A DNA stretch of 64,000 bases from Candidatus Poribacteria bacterium (lineage in GTDB: Bacteria; Poribacteria; WGA-4E; PCPOR2b). The stretch spans positions 124,001 through 188,000 of the forward strand of contig PYIZ01000052.1 of the NCBI GenBank assembly GCA_003635265.1. The letters are read 5' to 3'. Position numbers and translations under genes: made by a program. Shown here one piece after another: positions 42,704 to 50,768 of this stretch (its first letter is position 1; every line of letters begins with the position of its first letter). Below the pieces are notes generated by a model that searched no databases, was not told the DNA's origin, and worked only from the letters and a program-made list of their open reading frames with translations.

Positions 42704-43006
42704 TTACCATCTATCGCGGTCATCATCATCGCGTCTGCCGCCACCACGCCTCTCACCACGTGGCGGCCGAGGCCGAGCCTCGTTTACTTTCACAGGACGT
42801 CCAACAATCTCCTGCCCATCCAATCCGGCGATCGCCGCTTCCGCCTCAACCTGATCAGGCATCTCGACGAATCCAAATCCTCTCGACCTCCCACTGTAGT
42901 GGTCTCGAATGACATTGGCGGTGTCAACCGTTCCGTAGCTTTCAAAAGCCTCTCGCAAGTCATCATCCGTGGCATCATATGACAGATTACCGACATAAAT
43001 ATTCAT
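42704..43006 (-). CDS. RRM-type RNA-binding protein
   Basis: 100 aa, one RNA recognition motif plus an RG/D-rich tail. RNP2 is IYVGNL and RNP1 is RGFGFVEM, both consensus. The tail (RPPRGERRGGGRRDDDDRDRW) alternates basic and acidic residues. This resembles the cold-inducible Rbp proteins of cyanobacteria and many other bacteria. I start at the ATG at 43006, since IYVGNL must be N-terminal and AGAGG lies 9 nt upstream. A strong terminator follows at 42641-42676. The long upstream region could hold a regulated leader. Confidence 0.94.
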   Translation of the reverse strand: MNIYVGNLSYDATDDDLREAFESYGTVDTANVIRDHYSGRSRGFGFVEMPDQVEAEAAIAGLDGQEIVGRPVKVNEARPRPPRGERRGGGRRDDDDRDRW

Positions 43007-43782
43007 CTGAATTACCTCTCTGAAAAGATGTTGTTCAAAAGTTGCAAACGTTTCTGGACCTTGGACACGGAGGTTGGCTTCCCCCTCACCGACCGCACAT
43101 TCGAGCGGCTCGCAGTTCATCGATGAATCGACACCGTGCCATCTTATAGCTTACCCCTTGATAGTATCACCACATTCCGTGTGTGCCATCACCTCTCTCC
43201 GCATCGTAGGGCTTGAGAAGCCGGGCATCTGTCAGATAACATCGTCGTCTCTAAGTTATTATTCATTAAAAGTGACGTGATACATTAAACGCTGTGAGAT
43301 ATTACGTTATGGTCCCACAGAGAAACGCCATCAGAAGTGATTTTCGTTGGAGAAAAATGAGAACAGGACTTCAAGGACTCTTATGTCCTCCAATCAACTT
43401 TAACCGTTACACCCAGCAATTCAAAAAACAGCAGCGCATCGGTAGATGTTACGCCGATGGCAGTCAAGCGGTATTGGTTGAGGAAATTCGTGCCAATTTC
43501 GACCTTGCCCCAACTCTTTGCTTATCTGCACAGTTACATATTTCTAGCCGCATTAAGCCTGCTTGACATCACTTCTCAATACTATTATAAGCCAAGATAG
43601 CGTAAATATCCAGAAAAACTTCTGAACATCGAAAAATTTCCGCGATGTAAGTGCGCTTGTTTTCATCTACAGAGCGAGTGCTGCTCTACATTTTCAACAT
43701 TGAAAAGTCAGTCATAATGTGGGATAATCAATAGAATGAAATGTTTTGCAGATAGTGATCATTGTAATGGAAGGAGAAGCAG
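43007..43782. other. Long intergenic region, no firm gene
   Basis: 776 bp. It must hold the RRM promoter (minus) and the promoter for the oxidase gene (plus). A 90-codon plus-strand frame at 43294-43566 has no ribosome site, no family signature and atypical composition, so I do not call it. Decayed coding sequence is possible. Confidence 0.4.
43700..43728 (+). promoter_or_regulatory. Promoter of the amino-acid oxidase gene
   Basis: TTGAAA (43700-43705), 17-nt spacer, GATAAT (43723-43728), about 50 nt before the start at 43783. Confidence 0.6.
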
Positions 43783-44904
43783 ATGGATCAAACGGCAGAT
43801 GTAGTTGTGGTCGGCGGCGGGGTCATTGGATGCTTCATTGCTTATGAACTTTCAAAGGCGGGACTTGAGGTAGTTGTGGTGGAAAAGGGACAGGTGGGTG
43901 CAGAAGCCTCCAGTGCAGCCGCGGGCTTGCTAGTGCCCTTGCACATGGCGGAGGAGGAACGGGCGCTTTTTGAACTCCACTTGGCTTCGACGAAGATGTT
44001 CCCTACGTTTGTGCCGGAACTTGAAGAGGAGACAGGTATCAGTGTTGAGTATATCCCATCTGGGATTCTGAGGGTTGCCCTGAACGAGGAAGAGGAGACA
44101 GCTCGGCTTTCGCAGTTTCAAGAATTGGGCGAAGCCTTTGGGATGGCGATAACACAACTGGACGCAACGGAGCTACATTCCCTCGAACCTGAACTGGCAC
44201 CAGCGGTTTGTGGTGGTATTTTTTCTCACGATGAGGCGTATATCAACAATGGCCGCTTGGTCCTTGCACTTGCTAGGGGTGCTTCTGTCCACAATGCCCG
44301 ATTCCATGAAGGGTGTCTTGCAACCGGTGTGAGGCGAACAAACGGACGCTTTTCGGCACTTCAGACAAACGAAGGGGAGATTGCTGCCGGACATCTCGTG
44401 GTAGCAACCGGTGCGTGGAGTCGTATTTTCTGCGAGGCGCTGGACATGAATATCCCTGTCGCTCCCGCGCGTGGACAGATGTTGGCGGTTGCAACCATTC
44501 AGCGTCTGCTCCAACGTCCCATCAATTCTAGCAACGGAGCACTTGTTCCTCGCGCGGATGGTTCGGTTCATGTTGGGGCAACCGTTGAGCATGTCGGCTT
44601 CGATAAGCGTAACACTCCCGAAGCGATCGCGGATCTGCTAGACAGGGGGACGACAGTCGTCCCTGCCTTGAGCGATGGGCGAGTTGAAAGGATGTGGTCG
44701 GGTTTCCGTCCTTTCTGTGAGGATGGTCTGCCAGTGATCGGGGGACTGCCCAGATGGGAGAATGTTTCGGTCGCTACGGGCCACTTTACAATGGGCATCA
44801 CGGGTAGTCCGATAACGGCAAAGATTATCAAAGAACTGATAGTGGAGGGGCATTGGGATCAATCAATGGAGATCTTCTCACCTGCTCGCTTCGTGGACGG
44901 TTAG
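43783..44904 (+). CDS. FAD-dependent glycine/D-amino-acid oxidase (ThiO/DAO-like)
   Basis: 373 aa flavoprotein. The dinucleotide motif DVVVVGGGVIGCFIAYELSK and the following EVVVVEKGQVG bind FAD; SSAAAGLLVPL is the DAO-family motif. PARGQMLAV and VATGHFTMGITGSPITAK match glycine oxidase-type proteins. AAGGAG is well spaced before the ATG. It may oxidise glycine, sarcosine or D-amino acids; no thi genes are nearby to support a thiamine role. Confidence 0.88.
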   Translation: MDQTADVVVVGGGVIGCFIAYELSKAGLEVVVVEKGQVGAEASSAAAGLLVPLHMAEEERALFELHLASTKMFPTFVPELEEETGISVEYIPSGILRVALNEEEETARLSQFQELGEAFGMAITQLDATELHSLEPELAPAVCGGIFSHDEAYINNGRLVLALARGASVHNARFHEGCLATGVRRTNGRFSALQTNEGEIAAGHLVVATGAWSRIFCEALDMNIPVAPARGQMLAVATIQRLLQRPINSSNGALVPRADGSVHVGATVEHVGFDKRNTPEAIADLLDRGTTVVPALSDGRVERMWSGFRPFCEDGLPVIGGLPRWENVSVATGHFTMGITGSPITAKIIKELIVEGHWDQSMEIFSPARFVDG

Positions 44905-44977
44905 GCGATTGACTATTTTCGGTTTGCATTGCAAATCTGCATCTAAGCTGGCATAAAAAAGAGAAGGAGCAAGACCA

Positions 44978-46105
44978 ATGGCAAGGTATCGAGCCGCCCT
45001 AATTGGGTGCGGTGGAAAAGGTAGAGATCATACCAATACATTGATAAAGAACGAACTCGTGGATTTGGTCGCTTTCTGTGATATTCGTGAGGAGGCACTA
45101 CAAGCATACCAAGAGATGTATGGTGTGTCTGCCCTGTACACAGACTATCAGGAGATGTTTGGCAGGGAGAACCTAGACCTCGTCGTGATTTCAACGCAGG
45201 CACCGCAGCATCATGCGACAACGCTCGCCGCCGCCGCACACGGCTGTCATGTACTCTGCGAAAAGCCGATGGCTGTGACGCTTGAGGAGGCGGATGAGAT
45301 GGTTGCGGCATGTGACGAAGCGGGTGTGCGATTGTCTATTAACCATCAGAAACGTGCCAGCGTGTACAACGCATACGCCAAAAGGTTGATTGCTGAAGGG
45401 GAGATTGGTGAGGTCTTTCTGATACGCGCTTACGAAAAAGGGGGACGCAAATCGGGGAACGCAATGATGGAGATGGGGACGCATCTTTTTGATTGGGTTC
45501 ACAATTTTGGGGGAGAGGTGAGTTGGGCTGCTGCACATATCACCTCGGCGGATAGCCTCGAAGCAGGACTTCAGGACATCAAACATAGTCAGGAGGTCAA
45601 CCCCCGTGACCGGGACGCGGGACTGGTCATCGGTGAGCGTGCGTTCTGTTCGTTTGGGTTTGCCAACGGGATACATGCCGATTGCGACTTCTTGGCAGAA
45701 TCGCAGGGAAATGATAGGGCGTATGGTTTAGACCTTATCGGCACAAGAGGGCGGATTGCGTTGCGTCGAAGCGTTGCCACGGTGATGTTCATCCATCGCG
45801 GCGCATTTATGACACCTGTGGAGGGGCATCAATGGCAACCGGTGTCATTGCCCGATGAGGACCGTATTACAGGGCAGCATCTGGGAACCCGAGACATCAA
45901 TCAGGTGCTTCAATCTCGCCTTATCCGCTCGTTGCTTGAACCTGATGATCCGGATGCCGATCCGATTTCGTCAGGACGGGAGGGGCGTGCGTCGCTGGAG
46001 ATGATTCACGGTTCGTGGGAATCTCACCGACGCGGTAGGCGTGTCCCGTTTCCGCTCAAAGATCGTACACACCCACTGCAGCGGTGGCGGGAGGAGGCGG
46101 GTTAG
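44978..46105 (+). CDS. Gfo/Idh/MocA family oxidoreductase
   Basis: 375 aa. YRAALIGCGGKGRDHTNTLI is the Rossmann start; VVISTQAPQHHATTLAAA and VLCEKPMAVTLEEADEM contain EKP; EKGGRKSGNAMMEMGTHLF carries the conserved GTH-type substrate motif, and SINHQKRASVYN is also typical. AAGGAG precedes the ATG. It follows the oxidase gene by 73 nt and could share its transcript. Confidence 0.92.
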   Translation: MARYRAALIGCGGKGRDHTNTLIKNELVDLVAFCDIREEALQAYQEMYGVSALYTDYQEMFGRENLDLVVISTQAPQHHATTLAAAAHGCHVLCEKPMAVTLEEADEMVAACDEAGVRLSINHQKRASVYNAYAKRLIAEGEIGEVFLIRAYEKGGRKSGNAMMEMGTHLFDWVHNFGGEVSWAAAHITSADSLEAGLQDIKHSQEVNPRDRDAGLVIGERAFCSFGFANGIHADCDFLAESQGNDRAYGLDLIGTRGRIALRRSVATVMFIHRGAFMTPVEGHQWQPVSLPDEDRITGQHLGTRDINQVLQSRLIRSLLEPDDPDADPISSGREGRASLEMIHGSWESHRRGRRVPFPLKDRTHPLQRWREEAG

Positions 46106-46132
46106 GCGACAGGCACCTGTCCGAAGTTTGGG

Positions 46133-46162
46133 TTGCTGAACGGTCCGGAGGGAGAGTATAAT
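46133..46162 (+). promoter_or_regulatory. Promoter of the DUF805 gene
   Basis: TTGCTG (46133-46138), 18-nt spacer, TATAAT (46157-46162), 41 nt before the ATG at 46204. Confidence 0.6.
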
Positions 46163-46203
46163 CAATTGACTAAATCGGTCAAAGAAATGAGAGAGGGGCG
46201 AAT

Positions 46204-46572
46204 ATGAATCGGTATTTTGAAAAGCTAAAACATTATGTGATATCCGGTTGGCAGGTGCCTCGAAAAGGGTCTCGGATATTCACACTTCTTGCCCTTATTG
46301 CAGGTTTTTTGTTGGGGTTTGTTGGGATCTTTGTTGGATTCTCAGGTTTTATCATTGCATACTTTATGCTTGGGGGCTGCGGTTTCGCTGTGTTGATCTA
46401 TAGCATTGCTCTGTCAGTCAGTGTGCTCAATGACGCCAATCGCAGTGGGTGGTGGTTGCTTATCAGCTTTATCCCGCTCATCGGTTCTATAATTTTGCTT
46501 GGTTTTACGGCGCAAAATAGTCAGTCGAACGAGAATCAAGGTGGCTGCAATCCAGAGGATGCCACGGTGTAG
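46204..46572 (+). CDS. DUF805 family membrane protein
   Basis: 122 aa. Hydrophobic segments cover LLALIAGFLLGFVGIFVG, FIIAYFMLGGCGFAVLIY and WWLLISFIPLIGSIILLGF. The block VLNDANRSGWWLL followed by PLIG is the DUF805 signature, although the family's usual Arg-Leu-His-Asp is changed to Val-Leu-Asn-Asp. The function is unknown. GAGGGGCGAAT precedes the ATG. Confidence 0.75.
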   Translation: MNRYFEKLKHYVISGWQVPRKGSRIFTLLALIAGFLLGFVGIFVGFSGFIIAYFMLGGCGFAVLIYSIALSVSVLNDANRSGWWLLISFIPLIGSIILLGFTAQNSQSNENQGGCNPEDATV

Positions 46573-46657
46573 GAAATCTAACCTACCGTGCTCCTGCATT
46601 TGAGGGGTTAGATGTGAAAAGAAACCATCATCATTGAGAAAAGGGAATATTTGAAAA

Positions 46658-48109
46658 ATGTCTGCTGATGCTGTCCAAGAGATTAAGAAAACTGATGCTA
46701 TCAAAGACACTATCCTTTTGGGACAGATAGAGGAGCTCGATAAATCCTTAATCGAATATTTTCCCGATACGGTTGTCGTTGATAATGCCTTGACCAGAAA
46801 ACTGGTCAGTTTCCAAGCGAATAAAACGCGCACATACTATAGATGGTACAAATACAAAGAGGCGTTTTCGGCGGATTTGGTGGAATATCTGTTTCATAAG
46901 CACAAGGTGGTAAAGGGAAAAATACTGGATCCCTTTGCGGGTGCGGGGACCGCTTTATTTGTCTGTTCCTCTTTGGGTTATGATTCTGAAGGCATTGAAC
47001 TCTTACCGATTGGGCAAAAAATCATACGGGCAAACGTGCTCGCTAGAGGGCCGAATAAACAGAGCATTGTTTCTGGATTAGAAAACTGGTTAATTCAAAG
47101 GCCTTGGAACACTGAAGGTGAAATTCAGGATTTTGAAGTGCTTCGCATAACCGATGGCGCGTATCCTGAAAAAACACACCATAAAATCGGAAGATACCTA
47201 AATGAGTTACAGGGTAAACCTCTAAAAACAAAAGAGATATTACTGTTTGCCCTGCTATCCGTTTTGGAGTCAATTAGCTATACAAGGAAAGATGGGCAGT
47301 ACCTCCGATGGGATTACAGGTCTGGACGCAGGAATGGTAAGAATCCTTTCGACAAAGGGAAAATTTTGCCATTCGATGAAGCGATTGTAGAAAAGCTGAA
47401 CGAAATAAAAGATGATATAAACTTCGGAGATAGCGAAGGCGATTTATTCTCGTCTATGCAGGAAGATATACAGACCGGCGATGTGACTTTATTAGAAGGG
47501 TCATGTTTAGAGGTTCTTCCCAAGTTGGAAAGCAGGGCGTATTCGGGAATAATTACATCACCCCCTTATTGTAATCGTTATGATTATACACGCACTTATG
47601 CCTTAGAACACGCACTACTTGGCGTCAATGAAATTGGATTAGCGAACTTACGACAAGCGATGTTAAGTTGCACGGTAGAAAACAAAGTCAAAGCACTGAT
47701 TGACCTAAATCCCGAATGGCAAACGGCTATAAGCATTTGTGATGGCTTACCTTTATTGCAGGGAATATTGAACTATTTAGATTACAAAAAGGATAAAAAA
47801 GAACTCAATAATAGCGGAATCGCTCGTATGGTAAGGGGTTATTTTTATGAGATGGCTTGTGTTATCCAAGAATGTTACCGGGTATTGGATAAAGAGGGTA
47901 TGATGTTCATGGTCAATGACAACGTTAGGTATGCGGGTGCTGCAATATCTGTAGATACAATCCTTTCAAAAATAGCTGAAGATATTGGATTTGAGATAGA
48001 AAAAATCCTTGTTTTGCCTCAAGGTAAGGGGAATAGCTCCCAACAGATGGGTAAGCACGGACGGGAAGTGTTGAGAAAATGTGTCTATGTATGGAAAAAG
48101 GATAAATAG
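46658..48109 (+). CDS. DNA (N4-cytosine or N6-adenine) methyltransferase
   Basis: 483 aa SAM-dependent DNA methyltransferase. Motif I is LDPFAGAGTALF (residues 90-101). The catalytic motif IV is TSPPY (300-304), which favours N4-cytosine or beta-type N6-adenine enzymes. About 200 residues lie between them, probably the target-recognition region, so motif I precedes motif IV. CVIQECYRVLDKEGMMFMV is the later structural block. No restriction endonuclease gene adjoins; the next genes are two small antitoxin-like ORFs. It could be an orphan regulator of the genome or the remnant of a restriction-modification system. Confidence 0.88.
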   Translation: MSADAVQEIKKTDAIKDTILLGQIEELDKSLIEYFPDTVVVDNALTRKLVSFQANKTRTYYRWYKYKEAFSADLVEYLFHKHKVVKGKILDPFAGAGTALFVCSSLGYDSEGIELLPIGQKIIRANVLARGPNKQSIVSGLENWLIQRPWNTEGEIQDFEVLRITDGAYPEKTHHKIGRYLNELQGKPLKTKEILLFALLSVLESISYTRKDGQYLRWDYRSGRRNGKNPFDKGKILPFDEAIVEKLNEIKDDINFGDSEGDLFSSMQEDIQTGDVTLLEGSCLEVLPKLESRAYSGIITSPPYCNRYDYTRTYALEHALLGVNEIGLANLRQAMLSCTVENKVKALIDLNPEWQTAISICDGLPLLQGILNYLDYKKDKKELNNSGIARMVRGYFYEMACVIQECYRVLDKEGMMFMVNDNVRYAGAAISVDTILSKIAEDIGFEIEKILVLPQGKGNSSQQMGKHGREVLRKCVYVWKKDK

Positions 48110-48149
48110 ATACCGTTTAATCCCTATGAGGAAACGAGGAATCAAACCC

Positions 48150-48311
48150 ATGAAAGCAAAATATGACTTTTCTAAAGGGCAACGCGGTAAGTTCTACAAG
48201 CCAAAAGCGGTTTTCAATCTCCCTATCTACTCGGAAAAAGACCGTGATGATTGCATATACAAACTAGCCAGTGAGAGATATAAATTAAAGTTGAGGAGAA
48301 CCAGAAAATGA
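48150..48311 (+). CDS. Small YDFSKGxRGKFY protein, antitoxin-like
   Basis: 53 aa from the ATG at 48150, with GAGGA about 10 nt upstream. The start MKAKYDFSKGQRGKFYKP is a motif I have seen at the head of small antitoxin-type proteins in cyanobacteria and related bacteria; the C-terminus is strongly basic (KLKLRRTRK). It overlaps the HicB-like ORF by 4 nt (ATGA), so the two are coupled. The family function is not established. Confidence 0.6.
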   Translation: MKAKYDFSKGQRGKFYKPKAVFNLPIYSEKDRDDCIYKLASERYKLKLRRTRK

Positions 48312-48466
48312 ATCAGACCTATATCGCTCTTATTCAGCAACGTGGGGATTGGTGGATTGGGTGGATCGAAGAAATCTCCGGCGTGAACTGCCAAGAAAAA
48401 ACGCGCGAGGAACTGCTTGATACTCTGAGAATCACGCTTTTAGAAGCCTTAGAATTCAATCGATAG
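48308..48466 (+). CDS. HicB-like antitoxin, no HicA partner
   Basis: 52 aa: TYIALIQQRGDWWIGWIEE, then ISGVNCQEKTREELLDTL and EALEFNR. This is the compact partial-RNase-H fold of HicB antitoxins without the DNA-binding tail. No HicA toxin (short dsRNA-binding protein with a catalytic His) is found on either side; instead the YDFSKG protein overlaps upstream. It may pair with that protein or be a stranded antitoxin. Confidence 0.8.
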   Translation: MNQTYIALIQQRGDWWIGWIEEISGVNCQEKTREELLDTLRITLLEALEFNR

Positions 48467-48513
48467 CAAGGACGTGTTGATATTTTGGCTTGCTGATTAA
48501 CCAAAAACTAACT

Positions 48514-48590
48514 TATATACATGTCGCCCCGCTGGGGCTTGGGTATGTGGGTGCTCGACGTTGCTATACACATATCGCCCCGCTGGGGCT
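48514..48590. repeat. Pair of CTATACACAT-CGCCCC hairpin repeats
   Basis: Two units with stem GCCCC/GGGGC, led by TATATACATGT and CTATACACATAT, cores 51 bp apart. Third example of the paired arrangement. Confidence 0.75.
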
Positions 48591-48650
48591 TTGTCGGTGG
48601 ACACTTCTCGATGTAGATACAATGATAATCGGAAAAGTTCTAGCCACTCG

Positions 48651-50540
48651 CTAATATTTCAGGACGGTTCCCCATTCACCGACGACCCAGAGAACGCCGT
48701 CTGGAGATTGGGTGATATCGATTAAACCGTTTGAGGTTGGGGTTTGCTGAACGAGCCATGTCACACCGCCATCTTTGGTATTGAGAAGCATCCCCTTTTC
48801 TCCAACTACCCACCCTTCGTTATCCGCGACAAAGTAGACACCGTTTAACTTTTCAGCTGTCGGTGTGATTTGCTGAATCCACGTCTTCCCGCCATCTTTT
48901 GTCGCATAAATGGAACCGTCATCTCCAGCGATCCACGCGATTTGGGAGTTGAGGGCGAAAACCGCCCGTAACTCGTTGGGGCCCGCCCGCTGCGCGACCC
49001 ACGTTTCCCCACCGTCATCGGTTTTGATAATTACCCCTGCGTCACCAACTATCCACCCCACATTCGCATCGACAAAATAGACACCGTTCAGGTTGCTGTA
49101 GCTAGCGGTCAAATCCCCAGAATCTTGGCTCTGCCATGTACGTCCACCATCTTTTGTGCGTAAAATCTTACCAAGTTCTCCGACACCCCATCCGTGTTGC
49201 GGTGTTGAAAAGTGGAGATCGTAAAAGCCAACGGCGCGCTTCCATCGAATCGCTTCGTCAAATTGGATGCGTTGGATTTGACCGGTTTCCGCCTCCACAC
49301 TGATACCGCCCCACGTTCTGCCGCCGTCTCCCGTCTCGATCAGGGTTGCGTTACTGCCAACGATGTAGCCTTGCATCGCATCAACAAAACCGATGCCAAA
49401 CAGTTCAAATGCGTTCCCGGTGTGCTGTTGTTGCCATGTTGCCCCGCCATCGCGGGTGGCAAGCGCCATGCCGGATAGTCCAACCGCCCATCCCGTTTTG
49501 TCATCAAGGAAGTGAACTGTTGTCAAGTGGCTGTTGATTGAGACCACATCCCACGCAGCACCACCATCTTGACTGTGCAAGAGGGTTGCAAATTCGCCTA
49601 CCGCCCACGCCTCTTGTGGACTGACCAGTTGGATAGCGTTGAGACGACTGGGGACGGGTCTCGGTTCGAGCGGAGCCCAGCTTGCGCCGCCATCGGTTGT
49701 CCTCAGAATCACGCCGAACTCTGCGGCTGCAAGTCCATGATTGGCATCAACAAAATGAATACCCCAAATGGGTTCGGGCATACCGTTGGAATTGGGGACA
49801 TTGCTTTCCTGGGTTTCCCACGTTGCGCCGCCGTCAGCCGTATGAATCAACGCACCGTTGCCGCCAGCTGCCCACCCTTCTTGATGATCGAGCATACAGA
49901 TCGAACTAATGCCGGCTGCGGAGCTGATTTTTTGACTCTTCCAAGTTTGTCCGCCGTCCGTGGTATGGACAACTGTTCCGCCATGCCCCGCAGCCCAGCC
50001 AATCTTCTGAGTAGCAAAGTGAAAATCTTGGATCGCATTATTTGTCGGAGGATTCTGTTGAACCCAAGTGTCGCCACCATCCGCTGTATGAATGATAAGT
50101 CCACCATCACCACCAGCCCAACCGTGCTGGGCATCCACAAAAAACACAGCTGACAACGCCCGACGTGTGCCGGTGTCCAGCACTGTCCACGTTTCTCCAT
50201 TATCGGTCGTCTTCAATATAGCACCGTCCTCACCGGCGATCCAGCCGGTTTGGGGATTGAGGAAGTGCACCTTGTGGAAATCTATCCTGAATGGAAACGG
50301 CTTGCTCGGTTGTTCCCACGTCTTTCCGCCGTCGTTGGTACGCAGAATTGTTGCATCTGACCCGACGATCCACCCATCCTGTTGAGAGACGAAGTGGATA
50401 TCGGAAAACCCGGCTTGCCATTGTGACTCACGAACAAGCGTCCAAGTTCTATCTGCTGCAAAGGTATTGGCTGCTAGGAGAGATAACAGTATCACGAACC
50501 CTAAAACCCGTCTGGTATGCAATAGTATATTCTTTATCAT
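48651..50540 (-). CDS. Secreted YCF48-like multi-blade propeller
   Basis: 629 aa. A Sec signal (VLGFVILLSLLAANTFA) is followed by about 13 repeats of a 40-50-residue unit ending in (T/K/A)DGG-x-TW, for example TNDGGKTWEQ, ADGGDTWVQ, KDGGRTWQS and KDGGVTWLV, with WxxGxxGxI between. These are the marks of YCF48/Hcf136 and sialidase-like propellers. Thirteen units are too many for one seven-bladed ring, so two stacked propellers are likely. YCF48 assists photosystem II in cyanobacteria, which does not apply here; the role is probably extracytoplasmic binding. Confidence 0.85.
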   Translation of the reverse strand: MIKNILLHTRRVLGFVILLSLLAANTFAADRTWTLVRESQWQAGFSDIHFVSQQDGWIVGSDATILRTNDGGKTWEQPSKPFPFRIDFHKVHFLNPQTGWIAGEDGAILKTTDNGETWTVLDTGTRRALSAVFFVDAQHGWAGGDGGLIIHTADGGDTWVQQNPPTNNAIQDFHFATQKIGWAAGHGGTVVHTTDGGQTWKSQKISSAAGISSICMLDHQEGWAAGGNGALIHTADGGATWETQESNVPNSNGMPEPIWGIHFVDANHGLAAAEFGVILRTTDGGASWAPLEPRPVPSRLNAIQLVSPQEAWAVGEFATLLHSQDGGAAWDVVSINSHLTTVHFLDDKTGWAVGLSGMALATRDGGATWQQQHTGNAFELFGIGFVDAMQGYIVGSNATLIETGDGGRTWGGISVEAETGQIQRIQFDEAIRWKRAVGFYDLHFSTPQHGWGVGELGKILRTKDGGRTWQSQDSGDLTASYSNLNGVYFVDANVGWIVGDAGVIIKTDDGGETWVAQRAGPNELRAVFALNSQIAWIAGDDGSIYATKDGGKTWIQQITPTAEKLNGVYFVADNEGWVVGEKGMLLNTKDGGVTWLVQQTPTSNGLIDITQSPDGVLWVVGEWGTVLKY

Positions 50541-50645
50541 TGTTTCTTATTCCTATTCCGATTCAGGGAGTCGCGATTCGGAGGGTACGTCCCCTACCGT
50601 ATGTTTATTGCAATAGTATACCATATAGACGAATCAAATCCACCG

Positions 50646-50674
50646 TTGACCGTGAAAATAAATCGTGATATAAT
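50646..50674 (+). promoter_or_regulatory. Sigma-70 promoter of the amidohydrolase gene
   Basis: TTGACC (50646-50651), 17-nt spacer, TATAAT (50669-50674). It lies within the ORF's upstream extension, which supports the later start at 50769. Confidence 0.75.
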
Positions 50675-50768
50675 CCAATCCGTAAATTGTAAAAGTTGGG
50701 TCGTGAATGGCGGTGTGATGACCCAGATAGCATTCGCACAGGATCTGGCTATTGCTAGGAGAGACGAA

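Noticed and set aside
43294..43566. 90-codon plus-strand ORF
   Set aside because: No ribosome site, no domain, unusual composition and it lies in a long non-coding gap; probably chance or decayed sequence.
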